From the NCBI GenBank assembly GCA_023390155.1, contig JAEWDJ010000397.1:1-19448 (forward strand): a stretch of DNA of 19,448 nucleotides. Reading direction: 5' to 3'. The first letter of the stretch is position 1. Every line of letters begins with the position of its first letter. Of the stretch, positions 8,309-15,698 are shown one piece after another. Source of the stretch: Actinomycetes bacterium (GTDB lineage Bacteria > Actinomycetota > Actinomycetes > Actinomycetales > Microbacteriaceae). The notes below the pieces were generated by a model. The model saw only the letters and a list, made by a program, of their open reading frames with translations, made no database searches and was not told the DNA's origin. Position numbers and translations under genes: made by a program.

Positions 8309-9189
8309 GGTCGGGCCTCTCTGATGCGCTTCTGGAGGGCGTGCCCGAGGACCGTCGCGGAGGCGGCGCTGAGCACGATGGCGATGCCGGGGAAGACGGT
8401 GAGCCACCACGCGTTGCCGATGTAGGTGCGCCCGGCGGCGAGCATCGCACCCCACTCGGCCGCGGGCGGCACGGAGCCCAGCCCGAGGAAGCTGAGCGAC
8501 GACGCCCAGACGATCGCCTGCCCGATGCCGAGGGTCGCGAGCACGAACACCGAGGTGAGCACGTTCGGCAGGATCGTCCGGCGCAGGATGGTCGCCGGCG
8601 AGCGGCCGAGCACCCGCGAGGCCTCGACGTAGCCGGAGCGCCGCACGGACAGCACCTGGGTGCGGATGATGCGCGCGTAACCCGGCGCCGTCGCCAGCCC
8701 CACTGCGATGGTGGAGGTGACCACACCCGCCCCGAAGACGGCGATGAAGACCAGCGCCAGCAGCAGGCCGGGGAAGGCGAACATGATCTCCAGGAAGCGG
8801 TTCACCGTGAAGTCGGCGGCCCGGCCGCCCAGCGCGGCGAGACCGCCGAGCGCGATTGCGAGGACCATCCCGATGACGGTCGCGCTGAAGCCGATGAGCA
8901 GGGAGGGGCGGGCGCCGTAGATCACGCGGGTGTAGACGTCGCGCCCGGACTCGTCGGTGCCGAAGACGTGTGCGGCGGACGGCGCCTGGAAGGCGTCGGC
9001 GGGGGCGATGGCGAGCGGGTCGGCGTGGGTGAAGAGCTGCGGCACGATGACGGCCAGGAGCAGTACGAGCAGGATGAGCCCCGCCACCGTCTCGCCGGCG
9101 CGCGGCAGGCGGAGGCGGCGGGAGGCGGGGGCGCGCGACGGGCGTGCGAGAGCGGCCGACGGACGCTCGGCCTCGAGATCGATGGTCAT
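8305..9189 (-). CDS. ABC transporter permease, DppC/OppC type
   Basis: The 294-residue integral membrane protein has a first membrane helix at about residues 35-53 (GLILLVLLLAVIVPQLF). It then has the characteristic HVFGTDESGRDVYTRVIYGAR segment of DppC-type subunits, and four to five further helices. The cytoplasmic EAA loop is seen as YVEASRVLGRSPATILRRTI, which docks on the ATPase. I set the start at ATG 9189: an AGGAG lies five bases upstream, whereas the GTG six bases earlier overlaps that site. A 67-base gap separates it from the first permease, larger than elsewhere in the operon. It pairs with the DppB-type subunit. Confidence 0.92.
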   Translation of the reverse strand: MTIDLEAERPSAALARPSRAPASRRLRLPRAGETVAGLILLVLLLAVIVPQLFTHADPLAIAPADAFQAPSAAHVFGTDESGRDVYTRVIYGARPSLLIGFSATVIGMVLAIALGGLAALGGRAADFTVNRFLEIMFAFPGLLLALVFIAVFGAGVVTSTIAVGLATAPGYARIIRTQVLSVRRSGYVEASRVLGRSPATILRRTILPNVLTSVFVLATLGIGQAIVWASSLSFLGLGSVPPAAEWGAMLAAGRTYIGNAWWLTVFPGIAIVLSAASATVLGHALQKRIREARP

Positions 9190-9262
9190 GGGCACTCCTG
9201 AGGATGCGGCGGCGCCGAGAGGTGGGTCGGCGACGCCGTGCGGGACGGCGACGGGCGGGTCG

Positions 9263-10246
9263 TCACTGTTGCGGCTGCCGAAGGCGCGGGTCGGCGACGC
9301 GCTCGGCGAGATCCCCGACCAGAGTGACGATGATGTAGACGAGGGCGACGACGAGCACGATCCCCATGACGAGCGGGATGTCGCGCACGAGCACCGCGCT
9401 CAGCAGCGACCGCCCGAGGCCGGGGCGCGAGAAGACCGTCTCGACCACCACGGCGCCGCTGATCAGCGAGCCGAACGCCCAGCCGGAGAGCGCGATGCCG
9501 GGGAGGGCGGAGTGGCGGAGCGCGTGCCGGAGGCGCACGCCGGTCTCGCTCTCGCCGCGCGCCCGCGCCGACGTGACGAAGGGCGCCTCCAGGGCGGCGA
9601 GCATCGACTCGCGCATGCTCTGCCCGAGGAACCCGGCGAGCGGGAGAGCCAGGGTGATGACCGGCAGGATGAGCCCGACCGGTCCGGGCACGCTCGTCGC
9701 GGGCAGCCAGCCGAGGGTGGCGCTGAAGACGATTATGAGCATCGTCCCGAGCCAGAAGTGCGGGACGGCGGCCGCCGTGACCTCGAGCACGGTCGCGACG
9801 CCCGCGGCGATCCTGCCACCGCGCGTGGCCCAGAGGGCGAGTCCGATCGCGAGCAGCCACGCCACGGCGAGCGACGCTGCGGCGAGGATCAGCGTGTTGC
9901 CCAGCTGCTCGCCGATCAGGGTCGTGACCTTGGTGCGCAGAGCGTAGGAAGTGCCCAGGTCGCCCGTCGCCAACCGGCCGAGCTCGGAGAGGTACTGGTC
10001 CCACAGCGGCCGATCGAAGCCGTACTCCGCGCGGACCTGGGCCAGCGCCTGCGCGGTCGCGCGCGACCCGGGGCCGCCCAGCACGGCCTCCGCCGGGTCA
10101 CCCGGGATCAGCCGGATGCCGAAGAATGTCACCGTCGCCACCGCCCAGAGCACGAAGACGGCGCCGAGGGCACGGCCGGCGGCCCACCGAGCGACGCCGA
10201 AGCGTCGTCCGGTGGGCGCACCGGTCACCGTGGCGACAGCGGTCAC
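9263..10246 (-). CDS. ABC transporter permease, DppB/OppB type
   Basis: This is a 327-residue DppB-type permease. It has an N-terminal helix (LGAVFVLWAVATVTFFGIRL) followed by the typical IPGDPAEAVLGGPGSR motif. The periplasmic-side region reads YGFDRPLWDQYLSELGRLATG, then DLGTSYALRTKVTTLIGEQLG. Five further membrane helices follow, and the EAA loop is visible as PFVTSARARGESETGVRLRHAL. The GTG at 10246 overlaps the binding-protein stop by four bases (GTGA). The preceding open frame is a shadow of the binding-protein gene. It forms a heterodimer with the second permease. Confidence 0.92.
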   Translation of the reverse strand: MTAVATVTGAPTGRRFGVARWAAGRALGAVFVLWAVATVTFFGIRLIPGDPAEAVLGGPGSRATAQALAQVRAEYGFDRPLWDQYLSELGRLATGDLGTSYALRTKVTTLIGEQLGNTLILAAASLAVAWLLAIGLALWATRGGRIAAGVATVLEVTAAAVPHFWLGTMLIIVFSATLGWLPATSVPGPVGLILPVITLALPLAGFLGQSMRESMLAALEAPFVTSARARGESETGVRLRHALRHSALPGIALSGWAFGSLISGAVVVETVFSRPGLGRSLLSAVLVRDIPLVMGIVLVVALVYIIVTLVGDLAERVADPRLRQPQQ

Positions 10247-11883
10247 TTGTCGAGCCAGGCGTCGTAGAACGACGGCAGGGTCAGCGACGGGAGGAAGCGG
10301 AGCCCCTTCACGTCGGCGCGGTAGCCGAGTCGCGTCTGCTGGTCGTAGATCGGCAGGGTCACGTTCAGCGCGGCGATGGCGTCCTGCGCCTTCTTGTAGA
10401 GAGCGGCCCGCTCGGCGTCGTCCGTGGTCCCCTCCGCCTGCGTCAGGTACCCGTCGATCTCGGGGCCGAGGTCGCCCGCGTTGTTCGAGTGGTAGCCGTT
10501 CACCGTGGTCGACGTGGCGTTCTTCGACCAGTAGATGATGCGCAGCACGTCGGCCGAGTTCTTCGTGTAGTAGATCGGGATGGCGTCGTAGTTCCACGCG
10601 TAGTTCTCGCTCCACCAGCCGGCCGAGTCCTGCGGGTTGAGCTGCACGTCGAAGCCCACCTTCTTGGCGGTGGCCTGGAACTGCTCGTACACGGCCTGCG
10701 AGAGCGGCACGAAGACGGTCGTCGGGATCACGACGGTGAGGCGCTTGCCGTCCTTGACGCGGTAGCCGTCGCCGTCCTTCTCCTTCCAGCCGGCGGCGTC
10801 GAGCAGCTTGCCCGCGTCCTTCGGGTCGTAGGTCGTCTTCACGTCGGAGACGCCATAGCGTGTGGCCGTGCTGAGGAGGGAGGTCGAGCGCTCGACGGTG
10901 CCGAGGTAGACGCTCTTGAGCGCGCTGTCGACGTCGACCGACTCGAAGAACGCCTTGCGGACGTTCGCGTCGTCGAACGGGGCACGCGTCGTGTTCAGCG
11001 TGAGCTGGACGGGCGCGCCGGGGCGCGAGCCGATGAGCACGGCGAGCGCCGGGTCGCCCTTGGCGGCGACCGCGTTCTCGGGCTGGAGGGTGTCGATCAC
11101 GTCGGCGTCCCCGCTCTGCAGCGCAGCGAACCGGGCCGAGGCGTCGGGCACGAACTTCCAGACGATCTTGTCGAGGTATGCGGCGCCGGTGTGCTTCGCG
11201 CCGGGCGCGGGCGTGCTGTACTCCGGGTTCTTGACCAGGGTCACGTTGTCCTGCTTGGTCCAGCTCTCGACCTTGAACGGGCCGGTGCCGACCGGGCTCA
11301 GGCAGTTCTCCTCCAGGGAGCGCTTGATCGCCGTCGGCGACTCGATCGGCAGCCAGATCTGCGAGAGCGACTCGAGGAGTGCGCTGTCCGGGGTGCTGAG
11401 GTTGATGCGCGCGGTGGTGTCGTCGACGATGTCGACGCCCTTCACCGCGTAGAGCGCCAGACGACCGGTCGTCGACTGGGTGGACCCGTCCACCACGCGC
11501 TCGATGTTGGCCTTGACCGCCTCGGAGGTGAGCGGAGTGCCGTCCGAGAACTTCACGCCGTCCTTGACCGTGACGTCGACGCTGAGGCCGTCGTCGGCGA
11601 CCTTCCAGCTCTTGGCCAGCCAGGGCTCGATCTTGCCGTCCGCATCCTGGTAGAAGAGGGTCTCGAGGTACTGCGAGGCGAGCAGCGCCTGCGGCACGTT
11701 GCCGCGGTTGGCGGAGTCGAGGCACGGCGGCTCGTCGTCTCCGGTGGCGTAGACGAGCGTCCCGCCCGTCTTCGCGGTCGCTGCGGTGCTGTCCGCCGCG
11801 CTCCCGCTGGTGGCGCAGCCGCTCAGGACGGCAGCTCCTCCGACGAGGGCGATCGCAGTGATCAGGGTCTTCGTGATGCGCAA
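10243..11883 (-). CDS. Family-5 extracellular solute-binding lipoprotein of the ABC importer
   Basis: The 546-residue product has a lipoprotein signal peptide: RITK, a hydrophobic stretch to Leu20, then lipobox LSGC with Cys23 as the lipidated residue. The mature part has the SBP_bac_5 pattern: GGTLVYATGDDEPPCLD, LFYQDADGKIEPWLAKSWKV, VTVKDGVKFSDGTPLTSEAV, GTGPFKVESW. I chose TTG 11883: an AGAGGAAGG ribosome-binding site lies six bases upstream and the signal peptide starts right there, whereas extra upstream codons would put charged residues before it. It is the first gene of the operon. Family members bind peptides, nickel, opines or glutathione. Together with the downstream oxygenases, a sulfur- or nitrogen-containing organic ligand is the best guess. 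Confidence 0.92.
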   Translation of the reverse strand: MRITKTLITAIALVGGAAVLSGCATSGSAADSTAATAKTGGTLVYATGDDEPPCLDSANRGNVPQALLASQYLETLFYQDADGKIEPWLAKSWKVADDGLSVDVTVKDGVKFSDGTPLTSEAVKANIERVVDGSTQSTTGRLALYAVKGVDIVDDTTARINLSTPDSALLESLSQIWLPIESPTAIKRSLEENCLSPVGTGPFKVESWTKQDNVTLVKNPEYSTPAPGAKHTGAAYLDKIVWKFVPDASARFAALQSGDADVIDTLQPENAVAAKGDPALAVLIGSRPGAPVQLTLNTTRAPFDDANVRKAFFESVDVDSALKSVYLGTVERSTSLLSTATRYGVSDVKTTYDPKDAGKLLDAAGWKEKDGDGYRVKDGKRLTVVIPTTVFVPLSQAVYEQFQATAKKVGFDVQLNPQDSAGWWSENYAWNYDAIPIYYTKNSADVLRIIYWSKNATSTTVNGYHSNNAGDLGPEIDGYLTQAEGTTDDAERAALYKKAQDAIAALNVTLPIYDQQTRLGYRADVKGLRFLPSLTLPSFYDAWLDK

Positions 11884-11950
11884 GGGGTGCCTTCCTCTGG
11901 CAGAACCGGGGGTGGGAGGGTGCAACCACCGATTCTGTGAGGAATCGCAA

Positions 11951-11968
11951 ACGCAACGCGCTTTGCAT
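11951..11968 (+). promoter_or_regulatory. LacI-type operator candidate upstream of the transport operon
   Basis: The 18-base sequence ACGCAACGCGCTTTGCAT is an imperfect palindrome about a central CG, with seven of nine positions matching between arms. It lies 68 to 85 bases upstream of the TTG start of the binding-protein gene. LacI-family operators are commonly of this form (GCAAAGCGCTTTGC-like, CG in the centre). A second small palindrome AACGTT lies at 11973-11978. No convincing -10/-35 pair could be assigned. Confidence 0.45.
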
Positions 11969-12158
11969 TACGAACGTTTTCGGAGATGTCGCCGGATGTC
12001 GGGCGGATGCGCGCCGCGCTCGGGGAGGGCACTAAGCTCCGGGGCGCTTTCCGGATGGACGAAGCTGGTTGCGAAGTCGCGGACGCCAGCTTCACTGACC
12101 AGCCAAGCGATACCGTTCTTCAAGCCCAAGGACTCGATCGTCGCCATGCTGTCGGCCC

Positions 12159-12201
12159 CGGGAACGACGAAACGGCAGCCTGTCTCAGACTGCCGTTCCC
12201 G
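12159..12201 (-). terminator. Terminator-like hairpin downstream of the tRNA fragment
   Basis: An eight-base-pair perfect stem (12171-12178 with 12190-12197; AACGGCAG and CTGCCGTT) closes an 11-base loop. An alternative outer pairing of CGGGAAC (12159-12165) with GTTCCCG (12195-12201) competes with it. On the minus strand it is followed by TTTCGTCG, on the plus strand by GTGTTTT, so it could act in either direction. It starts 15 bases past the 3' end of the tRNA-like fragment on the minus strand, the usual place for a tRNA terminator. Confidence 0.5.
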
Positions 12202-12215
12202 TGTTTTCACTTGTC

Positions 12216-12260
12216 TGTAGCGAGGGCAGGACTCGAACCACGATTATGAGCCGTGTGCTC
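12216..12260 (-). pseudogene. 3' tRNA fragment (Met-like, anticodon CAT), possible attachment-site half
   Basis: Read on the minus strand this shows GAGC (D-stem 3' strand), an anticodon arm CACGG-CTCATAA-TCGTG (five pairs, seven-base loop, anticodon CAT), then the T-loop core GGTTCGAGTCCTGCC and CTCGCTACA as an acceptor 3' strand. No D-loop or acceptor 5' strand (expected TAGCGAG-like) exists upstream. The variable loop and 5' strand of the T-stem are missing: the anticodon stem runs directly into GGTTCGA. It therefore cannot fold as a functional tRNA. The surviving 3' end followed by a terminator is what an integrative element leaves at the far end of its tRNA target. Confidence 0.5.
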
Positions 12261-12818
12261 GTATGACATGGTTCCGAGCGCTGCCGACAACACGAAATTC
12301 CGCATGAGATCAACGATCTTGACTGACTCAGTGGCCTACCAATCACATGGACGCGGACTCAAGTGTGTCCAAAATGTGTCCACGCACCGGACTTGATCGA
12401 AGTGGATCGGTATCCAGGACTAGACCATCGTTGACGGCGCGAAACCCAGGTGGAATGGGTGGCGATGCGCGACGTGATCCACGCACGCACCGTATTCTCA
12501 TTCAGTTCTATGCGAGCTCGCAACCTGCACGACAACACCGAATCAGCCCGCCGCACCGGGCTCCCGGCCTCGCATCACAACGATCAGCACCGACCCCACC
12601 GGCATCGGCAAGGATCACCCATCACTCGGCTATCGCCGAACCTGCGCGCGGACAAACGAGTCGAACCACGTCGGCCGATTACTGCAGGCTGACGGCTAAG
12701 TGAAGATCGAGAGAATCTGCAAACGACCGACTGCCACGGCATGGTCAGATCGGAAACCGCAAATGGCCCTCGGCTTCTCGGGCATGGATCCAAAAGCTCG
12801 CCCTGTTGATCGCCAACC
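12261..12818. other. 558-base stretch without a recognisable gene
   Basis: No open frame here resembles a known protein. The base composition is noticeably less GC-rich than in the neighbouring genes and stop codons occur in all frames. The seven-base sequence TGTGTCC is repeated directly at 12364-12370 and 12375-12381, one helical turn apart. Lying between a tRNA fragment and truncated regulator genes, it is most simply old mobile-element or deletion debris. No integrase motif could be confirmed. Confidence 0.5.
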
Positions 12819-13541
12819 TCAATCGCGGCGCCAGGCGTCACCCAGGGTGCTGCGGCGGGCGATGAGACGCGGCGGCAGCGTCACTGTCTGCTTTTTGGCG
12901 GGAGCCGTTCCCCAGATCTCGCGCAGAAGGAGCTCGGCCGCCGCGCTCCCCATCTCCTCACCCGGCTGGCTGATGGTCGACAGGGGGACGCGGCTCTCAG
13001 CGGCGAAGTGGTTGTTGTCGTAGCCGATCACGGCGATCTCACCGGGCACATCGTATACGTCCGCCTGCTCGAACACCTGCATGATCCCGATCGCGATCAG
13101 GTCGGAGGCCGCGACGATCGCATCGGGCGCGTTCTGTGAGGCCAGGAGCTCGCGCCCGGCCTGCCTGCCGCTGATGATGTTGACGCCGACGGTCTCGACG
13201 TGCAGGAGGCTCGCACTCTCGACTTCGGCCACAGCCTGTCGGGCGCCGGCGTAGCGCTGCTCGACGGCTCGCAGCATCAACGGGCCGCCGACGAAGGTCA
13301 GCCTCCGGTGCCCGAGGTCGAGAAGATGGCGGGCAGCCAGATAGCCGCCGCGCTGCTCATCGGTGACGACGCCGGAGTACGCGAGCCTGCGCGACTCGTA
13401 GTTGGCGAGGACGAGTGGTGTCGTAGTCGTCAGGGTCGCCGCCGACTGCTCGATGATCGCGGAGTCCAGCGGAGCCAGGATGATGCCGGCGACCCTGGCC
13501 TGCTCGAAGGTCCGCAGACTACTCATCTGACGATCGACATC
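12819..13541 (-). pseudogene. LacI-family regulator, truncated: effector domain only
   Basis: About 240 codons encode the periplasmic-binding-protein-like effector domain of a LacI/GalR regulator: FEQARVAGIILAP, TDEQRGGYLAARHLLDLGHR, LTFVGGP, PDAIVAASDLIAIGIMQVF, GEIAVIGYDNNHFA, PLSTISQPGEEMG and the C-terminal RLIARRST. Full members have about 335-345 residues. The helix-turn-helix, hinge and first part of the N-subdomain (about 100 residues) are missing. Homology is recognisable up to about DVDRQ just before Met at 13526, then stops at the junction with a second LacI fragment. An ATG at 13526 could start a 235-residue product, but it could not bind an operator. It lies upstream of, and co-oriented with, the transport operon, so it is the likely former regulator of that operon. 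Confidence 0.8.
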
Positions 13542-13542
13542 G

Positions 13543-14013
13543 ATCGCGTACGTTGCCGGCGATCCCAGCTTCGTCGCCTCGACCGACCGCGTCGACGGCG
13601 CGATCGCCGCACTGCACGATCACGGTCTGGAACTCGTCGGGGGCGGACCGCTCTACGGCACCTGGTCGGAGGAGTGGGGCCGCAACGCACTCACCGCCCT
13701 GTTGGCGTCCGAGCCGGAACTCGACGGCGTGCTCTGCGGCAATGACATGGTCGCTCGCGGCGTTGTGGACGCCCTCCGGGAGTCCGGACGCGATGTCCCC
13801 CGCGATGTCTCGGTCATCGGACACGACAACTGGGTGATGATCGCCAGCCAGGTCCGCCCGCAGCTGTCGACGATCGATATGAACCTCGAAGAGCTGGGCC
13901 GCCTCGCCGCCCAACTGCTCTTCGCCGCGATCGACGGCGACGTGCGGCCGGGGCAGCACTCCGTCCCGACGCGCTTCATCCAGAGAGGCTCCTCCGCGCC
14001 GAAGATCTGGTGA
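13543..14013 (+). pseudogene. Second LacI-family regulator, truncated: C-terminal half only
   Basis: The plus-strand frame gives IAYVAGDPSFVASTDRVDGA, then about 75 residues on VLCGNDMVARGVVDALRESG, DVSVIGHDNW, PQLSTIDMNLEELGRLAAQL and the terminal FIQRGSSAPKIW. This is the second half of a LacI/GalR effector domain. About 175-180 N-terminal residues are absent and the frame is closed by a TGA at 13528-13530, with no plausible start before the homologous part. It is not a copy of the minus-strand fragment: the two differ throughout. Its N-terminal break lies within a base or two of the break in the neighbour, so both were cut by the same event. Confidence 0.78.
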
Positions 14014-14030
14014 GGCGGCCGGGCAGCAGC

Positions 14031-14582
14031 TCAGCGCCCAGCCCGGCGGGCCCGGAAGGCGATGGTGTTCACGCGGTTGCCGCACCGGACGCTGCAGAAC
14101 CGCTTCGAGCCGTTGCGCGACACGTCCAGGAGCAGTCCGGAACAGTCCTCGGCCGCGCACACGCGGAGCCGGCCGCACTCGTCGGAGCGGATCACATCCA
14201 CGAGAGCGAGCGCGATCTCGACGCGGATGCGCTCCGCCAGCGGCGCATCGAGCTCCGTCCCGTGCAGGTGCCAATCGAGTCCGTCGTGCCGCATTAGATA
14301 CGGGAGCGCGCGGGCGTCGGCGAGCATCCCGTTCACCTCGAGCGCCGCACTGTCGCGTTCGAGCGACCAGGCGCGGCGGATACGCTCGCGCGTCTCATGG
14401 ACCTGCGCCACTTCGTCCGCATCTCCGTCCACCCGCCCCGAGTACAGGTTCGCGTGCAGCAGCGCGGTCAGCTGGGCGGGGGTAGCGAGCTCGTCCTTAC
14501 CGCTGCGAGAGGCCCCGGGGACCGTGTTGCACAGGAGGACGGCGAATTCGAGAGCACCGACAGCGTCAGGGGCAAAAAGCAA
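14031..14582 (-). CDS. CGNR zinc-finger transcriptional regulator
   Basis: This 183-residue protein has an N-terminal ABATE-type domain (about 1-135, mostly helical) and a C-terminal CGNR zinc finger. Cys142 and Cys147, then Cys163 and Cys167, can bind zinc, and the diagnostic Cys-Gly-Asn-Arg is at 167-170, followed by a basic tail (FRARRAGR). Such proteins are presumed DNA-binding regulators. TTG 14582 is the start: AAGGAG lies five bases upstream. That ribosome-binding site sits inside an inverted repeat (14584-14600), which suggests autoregulation. The gene is divergent from an EamA exporter 84 bases away, its likely target. Confidence 0.88.
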   Translation of the reverse strand: MLFAPDAVGALEFAVLLCNTVPGASRSGKDELATPAQLTALLHANLYSGRVDGDADEVAQVHETRERIRRAWSLERDSAALEVNGMLADARALPYLMRHDGLDWHLHGTELDAPLAERIRVEIALALVDVIRSDECGRLRVCAAEDCSGLLLDVSRNGSKRFCSVRCGNRVNTIAFRARRAGR

Positions 14583-14583
14583 G

Positions 14584-14600
14584 TTGACTCCTTACGTCAA
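14584..14600. promoter_or_regulatory. TTGAC-N7-GTCAA inverted repeat over the CGNR ribosome-binding site
   Basis: Two five-base arms (14584-14588 and 14596-14600) flank seven bases that contain most of the AAGGAG ribosome-binding site of the CGNR gene. A third TTGAC, part of TCAATTGAC, is at 14630-14634 toward the exporter gene. The plus-strand TTGACT could also serve as a -35 element for the exporter, with TACCGT as a poor -10 at 18 bases. Confidence 0.4.
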
Positions 14601-14666
14601 GGTCGATTACCGTCAGGATCGTACCTCAATTGACCACTTACAAACGCTCCAGGACGGGTTCGATCG

Positions 14667-15698
14667 ATGCGCAACGGGATAACCAGCGGGCTCCTCCTCG
14701 CCGGGCTCGCGGCGGCGACCTTCGGGATGTCCGGCGCGATCGTGAAGCCTCTCCTGGAAAGTGGCTGGTCGCCCGTGGCGGCCGTCTCCGCCCGCGCGAT
14801 GGTCGGCGGTGTCCTCCTCCTCCCTTCCGCCCTCCTGGCACTGCGCGGTCGGTGGAGCGTCGTGTGGGAGGCCCGCTGGCGGCTGCTCGGCATGGCGCTG
14901 GTCGGAGTGGCGGGAACCCAGGTGCTGTACTTCGCCGCCATCCAGCGGATCCCGGTGAGCGTCGGCATCCTCGTGGAGTACCTGGCTCCTGTGCTGCTCG
15001 TGCTCGTGCAGTGGGCGACGACCCGACGCGCGCCGGCCGCTGTTGTGCTGGTGGGGTCGGCTCTCGCCGTGAGCGGGCTCACCCTCGTCGTGGCGCCGGG
15101 TGCCTCCGAGCATTTCGACACCGTCGGGCTGCTCCTCGCATTGATCGCCATGACAGGATGCGCGGGCTACTACGTCATCGCCGCGCGGCCGAGCCGGGGG
15201 CTGCCGGCGATGGCGCTCGCTTCGGGCGGCCTCCTGATCGGCGGCCTGACGCTCGGCGCGATTGGCGCGAGCGGGCTGCTGCCGTTCGCCGTGAGCGTCG
15301 CTGACGTCTCGCTGTTCGGCGGCACGGCGCCCTGGTGGCTGCCCCTGCTCCTGCTCGGACTGTTCGCGACGGCGATCGGCTACGCCAGCAGCCTGGCCGC
15401 CACGGCACTGCTCGGCTCTCGCCTGGCATCGTTCGTCGGGCTGCTGGAAGTCGTCGCCGCGTCGCTCTACGCCTGGCTCCTGCTCGGTGAGCAGCTGGGC
15501 GTCGTGCAGGTGCTGGGTGGCCTACTTATCCTCGGCGGCATCGTGCTGGTCCGGGCGGACGCACCCGCGGGCGATTCCGCCCTAACGCCCTCCCGAGCCT
15601 CCGAACACCGAGGCGAGTCTCTGGATCTTGCGAGCGGTCGCCAGGCGGGGCAGATCGCTGCCGTCCCGGGCGACGGAACCGCGCGCCTCGAAGGCTGA
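14667..15698 (+). CDS. EamA/DMT-family transporter
   Basis: This 343-residue membrane protein has ten predicted helices arranged as two EamA repeats. The first repeat covers about residues 5-140 (GLAAATFGMSGAIVKPLLES; VGVAGTQVLYFAAIQRIPVS; ILVEYLAPVLLVLVQW). The second covers about 150-290 (LFATAIGYASSLAATALLGS; SFVGLLEVVAASLYAWLLLG; VLGGLLILGGIVLVRAD). EamA proteins export metabolites such as amino acids, or act as drug/metabolite exporters; the substrate is not predictable. The last 40 or so residues are hydrophilic, not part of the fold, and their codons lie antisense over the 3' end of the CitE-like gene. The natural end was probably lost or the frame ran on. Ribosome binding before ATG 14667 is weak (AGGA 12 bases away). 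Confidence 0.88.
   Translation: MRNGITSGLLLAGLAAATFGMSGAIVKPLLESGWSPVAAVSARAMVGGVLLLPSALLALRGRWSVVWEARWRLLGMALVGVAGTQVLYFAAIQRIPVSVGILVEYLAPVLLVLVQWATTRRAPAAVVLVGSALAVSGLTLVVAPGASEHFDTVGLLLALIAMTGCAGYYVIAARPSRGLPAMALASGGLLIGGLTLGAIGASGLLPFAVSVADVSLFGGTAPWWLPLLLLGLFATAIGYASSLAATALLGSRLASFVGLLEVVAASLYAWLLLGEQLGVVQVLGGLLILGGIVLVRADAPAGDSALTPSRASEHRGESLDLASGRQAGQIAAVPGDGTARLEG

Noticed and set aside
11968..12147. Minus-strand small frame beginning MATIESLGLKNGIAWL, 59 codons
   Set aside because: The sequence looks protein-like at its start but has no ribosome-binding site. It begins next to the terminator hairpin and runs into the presumed promoter of the transport operon. Nothing in it was recognised.
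12359..12556. Minus-strand 65-codon frame ending GAWTHFGHT, considered as an integrase C-terminus
   Set aside because: No tyrosine-recombinase motif (R-HxxR-Y) is present, the composition is not convincing, and the neighbouring frames are equally open over short distances.
13519..14274. Minus-strand 251-codon frame across the LacI C-terminal fragment and the CGNR gene
   Set aside because: It spans two independent protein families in wrong frames and shows no family motif.
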